A stretch of 17,238 bases of DNA from Tissierellales bacterium (lineage in GTDB: Bacteria; Bacillota; Clostridia; Tissierellales; Tissierellaceae): positions 1-17,238 of the forward strand of contig JASLAT010000026.1 in assembly GCA_030146915.1 (NCBI GenBank), in the 5' to 3' direction. Positions within the stretch are counted from its first letter, which is position 1; each line of letters starts with the position of its first letter. Made by a program: the position numbers and the translations under genes. This document shows, one piece after another, positions 7,054 to 14,150 of this stretch. Below the pieces are notes generated by a model. That model was not told where the DNA came from. It saw only the letters and a program-made list of their open reading frames with translations, and did no database searches.

Positions 7054-7908
7054 TCAACTCCTAACTATTTTTTTAAAATCATCCATACTCGTACTTGGAA
7101 AAATTGAGAATCTAGGTATCTTATAGATATCAGTTCCTCTTTTTACATATTGTTCTTCTACTGTAAAGGCAGATGTATGACCTGTACTTTTAACTTCTTC
7201 TATAATAGAAGGATTATTCTTCCCTCTAGGATAGGCTAATCTCTTTGCTCCTAGTAATTTTTTGTTTTGAAGTAGGTCTTCCCTAAGTGTATTTTTATCA
7301 ACTATACTTAGTCGAACCTTACCATCTACTAGTCTGTGAAGGTCATATGTGTGAGATTCAAAGCTAAAAACATCACTAAAGTCATCCATATCTTCAAAAT
7401 TTATAAATTGTAGATGTTTTGGATGGAAATTCTGATAAGGTATTTTTTCAGTAGCACCCATTATAAAAATTGTAGCTTTCATATTATATTTTTTTAAAAT
7501 AGGATATGCATAGTGAGTATTACTTAAATATCCATCATCAAAATGAATTACTACACTTTTTTTAGGTAGATTTATTTTACCTTTAATGAATTCTTCAAGC
7601 TCATAATTAGTAATTGTATTATATCCGTTATCATGAAGGTATTTCATCTGTCTTTCAAAGTTTTCTAAAGAGATTGTTGCATTATTTTTCCTATTGTATT
7701 TATTTATATCATCTTCTTTTAATACATGATGATAAAGAATAACGGGAACTTTATTTGCACTATCTTTAGATGTTAAAAGATTTGATCTTTCCTCTACTAA
7801 TTTATAGATAGAATCTTCAATAGTAGTAAGAAGTTTATTAGAATCAGCAAAAACAAATTGATTAAATAAAAGTAAGAATATAAATGTTAATAAAACTATT
7901 TTTTTCAA
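7054..7908 (-). CDS. Exported polysaccharide deacetylase (CE4/NodB domain), TTG start
   Basis: A secreted or membrane-tethered carbohydrate esterase family 4 enzyme, expected to remove N-acetyl groups from cell-wall or exopolysaccharide glycans. Residues 1-21 are a signal peptide (VFA before DS). The NodB domain starts at PVILYHHV (55-62) and contains HFDDGY with Asp124/Asp125, the metal-binding His186 and His191 in ESHTYDLH, and the LAYPRG motif (224-229). The short, 284-residue layout resembles PgaB/IcaB-type deacetylases more than the B. subtilis PdaA group. The start is TTG at 7908-7906, with AAGGAGG 11 nt upstream and no usable ATG. This is the first gene of the four-gene operon down to mgsA. 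Confidence 0.9.
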   Translation of the reverse strand: MKKIVLLTFIFLLLFNQFVFADSNKLLTTIEDSIYKLVEERSNLLTSKDSANKVPVILYHHVLKEDDINKYNRKNNATISLENFERQMKYLHDNGYNTITNYELEEFIKGKINLPKKSVVIHFDDGYLSNTHYAYPILKKYNMKATIFIMGATEKIPYQNFHPKHLQFINFEDMDDFSDVFSFESHTYDLHRLVDGKVRLSIVDKNTLREDLLQNKKLLGAKRLAYPRGKNNPSIIEEVKSTGHTSAFTVEEQYVKRGTDIYKIPRFSIFPSTSMDDFKKIVRS

Positions 7909-7919
7909 CGCTATATCTA

Positions 7920-7926
7920 CCTCCTT
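7920..7926 (-). promoter_or_regulatory. Ribosome binding site for the TTG-started deacetylase
   Basis: AAGGAGG on the minus strand lies 11 nt before TTG. The long spacer and rare start codon suggest modest translation of the first operon gene. Confidence 0.65.
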
Positions 7927-7970
7927 TATTCAATTATATATTAACTTAAGATAAATACTACTAATTATTA

Positions 7971-8000
7971 ATTACATATTTCTAATTGCATAAAAGTCAA
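7971..8000 (-). promoter_or_regulatory. Candidate promoter for the deacetylase-mgsA operon
   Basis: On the minus strand, TTGACT (complement of 7995-8000) and TGTAAT (7971-7976) are 18 nt apart; each is one base off consensus. The leader to the TTG start would be about 55 nt. Confidence 0.5.
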
Positions 8001-8172
8001 AAATAGCAAAATAGAAATAAAATTTAACAAAATATATACATTTATTAAAAAAACTTTATAATTTAGGATAAATTTTTAAAAAAGTGGGTAAGATAGGAGT
8101 ATAAAGAATTAAATAAAAAATAAATTTATAGATTAAGATGGGATAGCTGACTATAAAATTACAATGATTTAC

Positions 8173-8201
8173 TTGTAAAATTTGACCAAACTGTATATAA
8201 T
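8173..8201 (+). promoter_or_regulatory. Sigma-A-type promoter for the acyl-CoA dehydrogenase/FprA unit
   Basis: TTGTAA (8173-8178) and a perfect TATAAT (8196-8201) have the ideal 17-nt spacing. The transcript would carry a leader of about 100 nt before the ATG at 8309. Confidence 0.65.
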
Positions 8202-8210
8202 CAAATTATA
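8196..8210. promoter_or_regulatory. Inverted repeat overlapping the -10, candidate operator
   Basis: TATAAT-CAA-ATTATA is a perfect 6-bp inverted repeat whose left arm is the -10 hexamer and whose right arm covers the start region. The position would suit a repressor. The AT-only arms mean chance is a real alternative. It is not a clean PerR (7-1-7) or Rex box. Confidence 0.3.
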
Positions 8211-8308
8211 CTTTTTAGGTATAACATTAAATAATATAAGATTAAAATATAAAATGGATTTTATAGGGTAGCTTTTAAGGTTATCTCAATATAAGAGGAG
8301 GCAAGTTT

Positions 8309-10210
8309 ATGTATTTTACAACTACTGAAAAACATGAAGACTTAAGGATGAAAGTTAGAGAGTTTGCTGAAAAGGAAATAAAACCTATAGCTTTTCAACT
8401 AGATAAGGAAAATAAATTCCCTAGAAAACAAATAGAAAAATTTGGAAAATTAGGTTATATGGGTATTCCATACAGCAAAGAATATGGTGGAATGGGACTT
8501 GATTCTTTAAGCTATGCTATAGCAGTTGAAGAACTTTCTAGAGTAGATGGAGGAACAGGAGTAATTTTATCTGCTCACACATCTTTAGGTGCATTCCCTA
8601 TAGACGCTTTTGGTACAGAAGAGCAAAAGAAAAAATATTTAACTCCATTAGCTAATGGACAAAAAATAGGAGCTTTTGGCTTAACTGAAGAAAATGCAGG
8701 AAGTGATGCTGCAGGAACTGAAACAACAGCAGTATTAGACGGGGATCACTATATATTAAATGGTAATAAAATATTTATAACAAATGCTATTGAAGCAGAG
8801 ACTTATATTGTATTTGCCATGACAGATCCTTCTAAAGGTACTAGAGGTATATCCGCATTTATAGTAGAAAGAGACTGGGACGGCTTTAGTTTTGGTGAGC
8901 ATTATGACAAGATGGGTATTCGTTCATCTGCTACAGCAGAGCTTAAATTTAGTAATGTAAAAGTTCCAAAAGAAAACCTTCTAGGTAAAGAAGGAGAAGG
9001 TTTTAAAATTGCCATGACAACACTAGATGGTGGTAGAATAGGTATAGCAGCTCAAGCGCTAGGAATAGCTCAAGGAGCATATGAGCATGCATTAGAGTAT
9101 GCAAGAGAAAGAGAACAATTTGGTGCTTCTATAGCAGCAAACCAAGGAATATCATTTAAGCTAGCAGATATGGCTACTAAATTAAGAGCAGCTAGATTCT
9201 TAGTTTACTCTGCAGCAGAATTAAAAGATAATGGTGTAAGATTTGGTAAAGAAGCAGCTATGGCTAAGAAATATGCATCAGATGTTGCATTAGAAATAAC
9301 AAACGACGCACTACAAATATTTGGAGGTAGTGGATACCTTAAAGGAATGGATGTAGAGCGTGCTTATAGAGATGCTAAAATAACTACTATATATGAGGGT
9401 ACAAATGAAATTATGAGAGTAGTTATAGCAGCACATATATTAGGAAAAATAAAAACTCCTCAAGTAGCAAAACCAGGAGTACCAGCTTTACCAGAAACAG
9501 GATACCGTAAAGGTAAAATATTTGAAGGAACAGCAGAAGAAAAGGTTGACCAACTTGTAGATGCTTTAAAGGCAGATGGATATGACTTTACAGTAGGAAT
9601 ACCGATAGATGAGCCTATTAATACTGCAGATAGAGTAGTTTCAGCAGGTATGGGAATAGGTAAAAAAGAAAATCTAAAATTAGTTGAAGACTTGGCTAAA
9701 AACGCTGGAGCAGCTTTAGGAGCTTCTCGTCCAATAGCCGAAGATTTAAAATATTTACCACTGGATAGATATGTAGGTCTTTCAGGTCAAAAATTCAATG
9801 GTAACTTATATATAGCTGCAGGTATATCAGGAGCGGCTCAACATTTGAAGGGTATAAAAAACGCTTCAACAATAGTAGCTATAAATAAAGATCCAAATGC
9901 TAAGATATTTAAAAACGCAGACTATGGTATAGTAGGAGATGTAGAGGAAATTTTACCATTACTTTCTAAGGCACTAAATACAGGTGAAAAGAAAGAAATG
10001 ACTGAAATAGTTAAGATAAAAAGACCAACACCTAAGAAGGTAACTCCAAATTGGAAACACTATGTATGTAATGGATGTGGATATGAATATGATCCAGCTA
10101 AAGGAGACAAACAAGGTGAAGTAGCAGAAGGAACATTATTTAAAGATATTCCAGAGGATTGGACTTGTCCAGCATGTGGTGAAGGTAAAGAAGAATTTAT
10201 ACAAGTTTAA
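8309..10210 (+). CDS. Acyl-CoA dehydrogenase / ETF-alpha FAD domain / rubredoxin fusion protein
   Basis: A three-part flavo-iron protein that should oxidise a short-chain acyl-CoA and pass electrons along its own chain. Residues 1-380 are a complete acyl-CoA dehydrogenase: FGLTEENAGSDA, the FAD-contacting FITNA, and catalytic Glu363 in IYEGTNEIMR, the position used by butyryl-CoA-type enzymes. Residues about 437-556 match only the C-terminal FAD-binding domain of ETF-alpha (RVVSAGMGIG, GASRPIAED, LYIAAGISGAAQH, INKDPNAKIFKNADYGIVGD). The ETF-alpha N-terminal domain and ETF-beta are absent. Residues 583-633 are a full rubredoxin, with Fe ligands Cys587, Cys590, Cys620 and Cys623 (CNGC and CPAC). 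Where ETF-alpha usually reads GQ(T/S)G, this reads GLSG (490-493). GAGGAGG ahead of the ATG supports the start. The next gene is a flavodiiron protein, the usual partner of rubredoxin. The acyl-CoA substrate is not decided by sequence. Confidence 0.95.
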   Translation: MYFTTTEKHEDLRMKVREFAEKEIKPIAFQLDKENKFPRKQIEKFGKLGYMGIPYSKEYGGMGLDSLSYAIAVEELSRVDGGTGVILSAHTSLGAFPIDAFGTEEQKKKYLTPLANGQKIGAFGLTEENAGSDAAGTETTAVLDGDHYILNGNKIFITNAIEAETYIVFAMTDPSKGTRGISAFIVERDWDGFSFGEHYDKMGIRSSATAELKFSNVKVPKENLLGKEGEGFKIAMTTLDGGRIGIAAQALGIAQGAYEHALEYAREREQFGASIAANQGISFKLADMATKLRAARFLVYSAAELKDNGVRFGKEAAMAKKYASDVALEITNDALQIFGGSGYLKGMDVERAYRDAKITTIYEGTNEIMRVVIAAHILGKIKTPQVAKPGVPALPETGYRKGKIFEGTAEEKVDQLVDALKADGYDFTVGIPIDEPINTADRVVSAGMGIGKKENLKLVEDLAKNAGAALGASRPIAEDLKYLPLDRYVGLSGQKFNGNLYIAAGISGAAQHLKGIKNASTIVAINKDPNAKIFKNADYGIVGDVEEILPLLSKALNTGEKKEMTEIVKIKRPTPKKVTPNWKHYVCNGCGYEYDPAKGDKQGEVAEGTLFKDIPEDWTCPACGEGKEEFIQV

Positions 10211-10217
10211 AAACCAT

Positions 10218-10230
10218 AAACCATAGGTTT
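10218..10230 (+). other. Small intercistronic hairpin
   Basis: AAACC-ATA-GGTTT forms a 5-bp stem just after the fusion gene's stop codon, preceded by a direct AAACCAT repeat (10211-10217 and 10218-10224). There is no T-run, so it is not a terminator. It may stabilise or mark the mRNA between the two genes. Confidence 0.3.
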
Positions 10231-10264
10231 GAATAAAATATTACGCATAGGAGGATTTTAATTT

Positions 10265-11488
10265 ATGTACAATGTTAGAGAAATAACTAAAGATATTTAT
10301 TGGGTTGGAGGAAATGATAGGGATTTACAGCTGTTTGAGAATATTCATCCAATACCAGAGGGAGTGTCATATAACTCTTATTTAATAAAGGATGAAAAGA
10401 CTGTTCTACTAGATACAGTAGACTGGGCTATAGCACGTGAGTTTATTGAAAATGTTGAGTACCTTTTAGACGGTAGAAAACTAGATTATTTAGTAATTAA
10501 CCACGTAGAGCCAGACCATGCTGCTTCTATAGGATTAATCTTAGATACTTTCCCAGAAGTAAAAGTTGTTAGTAATGATAAGGCATTTATGTTCATGAGA
10601 CAATTTAGATTCGATATAGATGGTAGGGAAGTTGAAGTTAAAGAAGGAGATACTTTAAAAATAGGTAAAGATCGTGAACTTGCATTTGTTGCAGCACCAA
10701 TGGTTCACTGGCCAGAAGCTATGGTAACTTTTGATACAGCTACTGGAACTTTATTCTCAGCAGATGCTTTTGGTTCTTTTGGATCATTAGATGGAAAATT
10801 ATTTAATGATGAAGTAGATTTTGATAGAGACTGGATTGTACCAGCTAGAAGATATTATACTAATATAGTTGGAAAGTATGGTCCACATGTACAAAATTTA
10901 TTAAAGAAAGCTGCAGGTTTAGATATAAAATACATTTGTCCTCTTCATGGACCTGTATGGCGTAGTGATTTAGGATACTTCCTAGATAAATATGATAAAT
11001 GGAGCAGCTATGAACCAGAAGAAAAGGGAGTATTAATAGTTTATGGTACTATGTATGGAAATACAGAGGCAGCAGCAGAAAGATTAGCATCAAGGTTAGT
11101 AGAAAGAGGTATTACTAACGTAGCTTTATATGATGTTTCTAAAACTCATGTATCCTATTTAATCGCTGAAGCTTTCAAATATAGCCATATAGTATTTGCA
11201 TCAGTAACATATAACTTAAATATTTTCCCACCAATGCAAGATTTCTTAATGGATATGAAAGCATTGAACTTACAAAATCGTACAGTTGCAGTAATAGAAA
11301 ACGGATCATGGGCTCCACAATCAGGAGATAAGATTCGTGAACTTGTAGAAGATATGAAGGATATGACTATTTTAAATGAAGAAGTATTAATATCATCAGC
11401 TTTACAAGAAGGAAATATAAATGAATTAGATGGTTTAGCGGATGCTTTAGTTGAGTCCTTAAAAGAAGATAAAAAAGAAGAAAAATAA
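10265..11488 (+). CDS. fprA: Flavodiiron protein (A-type flavoprotein, O2/NO reductase)
   Basis: A cytoplasmic flavodiiron protein that reduces O2 to water and/or NO to N2O using electrons from rubredoxin. Residues 1-250 are the metallo-beta-lactamase-like diiron domain with all ligands: His80, Glu82 and Asp84 in HVEPDHA, His148 in MVHWPE, Asp167 in SADAFG, and His228 in PLHGPVW. Residues 254-395 are a flavodoxin domain whose phosphate loop is VYGTMYGNTEAAA (259-271), binding FMN. The 407-residue length is that of the simplest class A enzymes, with no C-terminal rubredoxin or flavin-reductase extension. AGGAGG 10 nt upstream gives the start. It lies 54 nt after the rubredoxin-containing fusion with no terminator between, so the two are probably one transcript, and the neighbour supplies the missing donor domain. 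Confidence 0.96.
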   Translation: MYNVREITKDIYWVGGNDRDLQLFENIHPIPEGVSYNSYLIKDEKTVLLDTVDWAIAREFIENVEYLLDGRKLDYLVINHVEPDHAASIGLILDTFPEVKVVSNDKAFMFMRQFRFDIDGREVEVKEGDTLKIGKDRELAFVAAPMVHWPEAMVTFDTATGTLFSADAFGSFGSLDGKLFNDEVDFDRDWIVPARRYYTNIVGKYGPHVQNLLKKAAGLDIKYICPLHGPVWRSDLGYFLDKYDKWSSYEPEEKGVLIVYGTMYGNTEAAAERLASRLVERGITNVALYDVSKTHVSYLIAEAFKYSHIVFASVTYNLNIFPPMQDFLMDMKALNLQNRTVAVIENGSWAPQSGDKIRELVEDMKDMTILNEEVLISSALQEGNINELDGLADALVESLKEDKKEEK

Positions 11489-11490
11489 TT

Positions 11491-11516
11491 TAAAGGCAGC
11501 CTTTGAGCTGCCTTTA
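11491..11516 (+). terminator. Intrinsic terminator after fprA
   Basis: The 10-bp arms TAAAGGCAGC (11491-11500) and GCTGCCTTTA (11507-11516) have a six-base loop. The U-tract is short and interrupted, but the stem is strong. Confidence 0.8.
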
Positions 11517-11557
11517 TTATGTAATATTTTTGTAAATTATTTCCCTTACTTATTGGG

Positions 11558-11563
11558 TATAAT
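11558..11563 (+). promoter_or_regulatory. Candidate -10 for the DUF3298-repeat protein
   Basis: A perfect TATAAT lies 23 nt before the ATG at 11587. No well-spaced -35 is seen; a TTGTAA at 11530 is 22 nt away, which is too far. Confidence 0.35.
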
Positions 11564-11586
11564 TGATTATAGAAAGGGATGATATT

Positions 11587-13221
11587 ATGAAACTGACAAA
11601 AAGAGCGCTTGCTTTAGCTATAGCTTCAATAATGGGTGCTACAAATATACTGGTTCCTGTATTATCCTATGCAGATAAACCGGTATTAGAAGAAGTTTAT
11701 GAAGATTTTAAAGTTGAAGCAGAACTCATCGAAGATAATAGTAAGGGAATTGAGGTAAAGATTCGTCTACCTAAAGTTTCAGGACTTACTGATCAAGACT
11801 TTGAAAAAAGATTGAATGAAGAAATGAGAAATGAGGTTATGGACTCTTTAAAATCTTTTAAAAAAGAGGCTAAAAAGGATTCAGCTTTTTTAGTAGATTT
11901 TAAGGTTAGTTATTATAAGAATTTAGCAAGTATAGAGCTTATGGAGTACTCTATAGGAGCTTATGATGCAAATGGTAGTAATATTAGAGAGTTTTATAAT
12001 GTAGATTTAAATAGAAATAGATTAGTTAATCTATCAGATATATTAGATAGGGAGACAAATTATGAGGATTTAATTATTAAAAAAATAGAAAAAGAAGAAA
12101 ATCTCTTTGATCAAGATATAAAATTAGAGGAAATCTTAAGGGAGAATAACTTTAAATTTACCAGCAATGGAGATTTAATTTTAGCTTTTGATCAGGGAGT
12201 TATAAAGCCAAGAAGTGAGGGTTTTGTAGATATTGTAATCTCTGAATCCGAAATAAGAAAACATTTGAGAAATTTAGTTAGAATAGAAAAAGGAAGACTA
12301 AAATCAAAAAGAACTAATCTTGAGACAGATATTAGTTACCCTATAATTTTAGGAATGAAGGATAGGGATTTTGAACTGAAAGTTAATAATCTTATAAAGT
12401 CCAATGTAGAGACATCTCTTAGGGAATTTGAAAAAGAAGCACCAGCAGATTCTTTTTATTTTACAGGATATATAGTTAGAGGATATGAGCATATATTATC
12501 AATAGAAGTTACTGAATATAAAATTAGATATGGCGATGCTAATGGCGAGTTAACAAAGACTATTTATAACCTAGATTTAAAAAATAATAAGCTACTAAGA
12601 ATGGGTGATCTTTTTCCATATGGTTCACAATATATAAAAGAATTAACCAAAGATGTTAAGGCTGATATGGCTAAAAATAAGGATAAGTACTTTTTAAATG
12701 AATTTGAAGAGGTTAGTCAAAAAGATAGTTTTTATATAAATGGATTTGGAGAAATGGTTATTAGTTATCCAGAGGGATATTTAGCCCCTCATAGTGAAGG
12801 AAGTTCAGAGTTTACTATAGATAAAAATAAGCTAAAAGAGATATCTTCTAATTTTACTCTAATAGGAGATGAATATATAAACAAAGATTATAAATTTAAA
12901 ATTAAGGTTCCTAAATTATGGCATGATAAAGTTTTTGTAGAGCAGATAAATAAGGATGGAAAAAATTTAAGAGTTAACTTTTATTATATACCATCTAATC
13001 CAGATATTAATAGAGAAAAGCTAGCAAGTCTTTATGTTAGAGAAGCTTCCTCTAAGGTTAATGTAAAGGGAGAAGAAGTGCTTTTAAAGGCAGATAATAT
13101 TTACAGTATAGATACAATAGCTAATCCACCTTATGGTAAAGGTAGCGAGGCTAGATTAGAATATGAAAAAATTCAGGAATCATTTAAAAATTTCAAGGAT
13201 TTATTTTCTGTAACTGAATAG
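11587..13221 (+). CDS. Secreted protein with tandem DUF4163/DUF3298 units
   Basis: An exported 544-residue protein. Residues 1-29 are a signal peptide ending SYA. Residues about 41-230 and 245-420 are two copies of a DUF4163-DUF3298 unit. Parallel landmarks include GLTDQDFEKRLNEEM versus GMKDRDFELKVNNLI, EYSIGAYDANGS versus EYKIRYGDANGE, and IKPRSEGFVDI versus LAPHSEGSSEF. Residues about 424-540 form a separate C-terminal region of unknown function (DEYINKDYKFKIKVPKLW). DUF3298 occurs in the anti-sigma factor RsiV, where it binds lysozyme, and in the peptidoglycan deacetylase PdaC. Here there is no membrane anchor or enzyme domain, so a wall- or ligand-binding role is only inferred. I start at ATG 11587, with AAAGGG about 8 nt upstream; the TTG at 11563 is part of a -10-like hexamer. 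Confidence 0.82.
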   Translation: MKLTKRALALAIASIMGATNILVPVLSYADKPVLEEVYEDFKVEAELIEDNSKGIEVKIRLPKVSGLTDQDFEKRLNEEMRNEVMDSLKSFKKEAKKDSAFLVDFKVSYYKNLASIELMEYSIGAYDANGSNIREFYNVDLNRNRLVNLSDILDRETNYEDLIIKKIEKEENLFDQDIKLEEILRENNFKFTSNGDLILAFDQGVIKPRSEGFVDIVISESEIRKHLRNLVRIEKGRLKSKRTNLETDISYPIILGMKDRDFELKVNNLIKSNVETSLREFEKEAPADSFYFTGYIVRGYEHILSIEVTEYKIRYGDANGELTKTIYNLDLKNNKLLRMGDLFPYGSQYIKELTKDVKADMAKNKDKYFLNEFEEVSQKDSFYINGFGEMVISYPEGYLAPHSEGSSEFTIDKNKLKEISSNFTLIGDEYINKDYKFKIKVPKLWHDKVFVEQINKDGKNLRVNFYYIPSNPDINREKLASLYVREASSKVNVKGEEVLLKADNIYSIDTIANPPYGKGSEARLEYEKIQESFKNFKDLFSVTE

Positions 13222-13230
13222 ATATATTTT

Positions 13231-13259
13231 AAAGGATGGGACTTTTCCCATCTTTTTTT
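13231..13259 (+). terminator. Intrinsic terminator after the DUF3298-repeat gene
   Basis: A GATGGGA / TCCCATC stem (13235-13241 and 13246-13252), extended by A-T pairs, is followed by seven Ts. Confidence 0.92.
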
Positions 13260-13290
13260 ATGTTAAGATAAGGATAAAAGGAGGATTTAA

Positions 13291-14070
13291 ATGAAAAAGA
13301 TATTAACAATAGCTGGTTCAGATTCTAGTGGAGGAGCCGGGATACAGGCTGATTTAAAGACTTTTGCTGCACATGGTGATTATGGTATGAGTGTAATAAC
13401 TGCTATTACAGCTCAAAATACCACAGGTGTAAGTCAGGTTTTAAACTTACCTGATAATTTAGTAGAAGCACAATTAGATAGTGTATTTACTGACATTAGA
13501 CCAGATGCTATTAAAATAGGTATGGTATCCGATCTTAACATTATAAAATCGATAGTAAAAAAGCTAGATGAATATGAGGCTGAGAACATAGTATTAGATC
13601 CTGTTATGGTTGCTACTAGTGGTGCTAAATTAATGGAGGATGAAACTAGTGAAGTTTTAATAAATGAGCTTATACCAAAGGCAGATATTATTACTCCAAA
13701 TATGATGGAAGCCTCTGTTTTATCTAATATAGAAGTTATAGATAAGGCTTCTATGGAAAAAGCCGGTCATATAATAAGCAAGATGTTTGACGGGGCTGTT
13801 TTAATAAAAGGAGGTAATTTAAAAAATTCAGCAGACGATCTTTTAATAATTAATGGAGATAAAATATGGATTGAAGCTGAAAGGATAGATAATCAAAATG
13901 TTCATGGTACAGGATGTACACTATCTTCATCCTTAGCTAGTAATTTAGCCAGATATGAAGATATAGAGAAGGTAGTTAGACTTTCTAAAGATTATATAAA
14001 TGGCGCCATTAGTTCAGGTTTAGACCTTGGAGAGGGAAAAGGGCCACTAAATCATTTATATAAATTGTAA
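13291..14070 (+). CDS. thiD: Hydroxymethylpyrimidine/phosphomethylpyrimidine kinase
   Basis: A cytoplasmic ribokinase-family enzyme that phosphorylates hydroxymethylpyrimidine twice to give HMP pyrophosphate for thiamine synthesis. Landmarks are the substrate loop GSDSSGGAGIQAD (9-21), IKIGMV (75-80), the TPN motif (135-137), and the ATP/anion-hole HGTGCTLSS with Cys209. The length (259) is normal. AAGGAGG 6 nt upstream gives the start. No other thiamine gene and no TPP riboswitch lie nearby; the 69-nt gap upstream is filled mostly by the previous terminator. Because ThiD-like proteins in Firmicutes can act as pyridoxal/pyridoxine kinases (as with B. subtilis PdxK), salvage of HMP or of vitamin B6 are both open. 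A weak TGtTAAGAT extended -10 at 13261-13269 may drive it. Confidence 0.92.
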   Translation: MKKILTIAGSDSSGGAGIQADLKTFAAHGDYGMSVITAITAQNTTGVSQVLNLPDNLVEAQLDSVFTDIRPDAIKIGMVSDLNIIKSIVKKLDEYEAENIVLDPVMVATSGAKLMEDETSEVLINELIPKADIITPNMMEASVLSNIEVIDKASMEKAGHIISKMFDGAVLIKGGNLKNSADDLLIINGDKIWIEAERIDNQNVHGTGCTLSSSLASNLARYEDIEKVVRLSKDYINGAISSGLDLGEGKGPLNHLYKL

Positions 14071-14150
14071 GTAAGCAATTATTTACTAGTATAAAGAGTT
14101 TGAATGTTGTAAAATATCTATTGTAACTAAAAGATGATGGAGGTTTTATA

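Larger units (their letters stand above)
7909..8308. other. 400-bp divergent promoter region, no gene seen
   Basis: An AT-rich region between the deacetylase operon (minus) and the acyl-CoA dehydrogenase/rubredoxin gene (plus). I find no open frame with a ribosome site. It holds a candidate promoter in each direction, an inverted repeat over the plus-strand -10, an extra TATAAT at 8057-8062 without a matching -35, and several TAAGAT hexamers (7949-7954, 8090-8095, 8125-8130, 8237-8242). Confidence 0.6.

Noticed and set aside
8057..8062. Additional TATAAT as a second promoter for the fusion gene
   Set aside because: No -35 at 16-18 nt spacing and no TGn extension; the promoter at 8173-8201 is clearly better.
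11563..11586. TTG at 11563 as the start of the DUF3298 protein
   Set aside because: It overlaps a TATAAT -10 hexamer, has no ribosome site, and would place charged residues before a proper signal peptide that begins at 11587.
13222..13290. Possible TPP riboswitch before thiD
   Set aside because: Only 69 nt are available, most of it the previous gene's terminator; no thi-box-like sequence is seen.
14071..14150. Terminator between thiD and the SLH-SPOR gene
   Set aside because: Only a 5-bp AGTAA/TTACT pairing without a T-run is present, so read-through from thiD remains possible.
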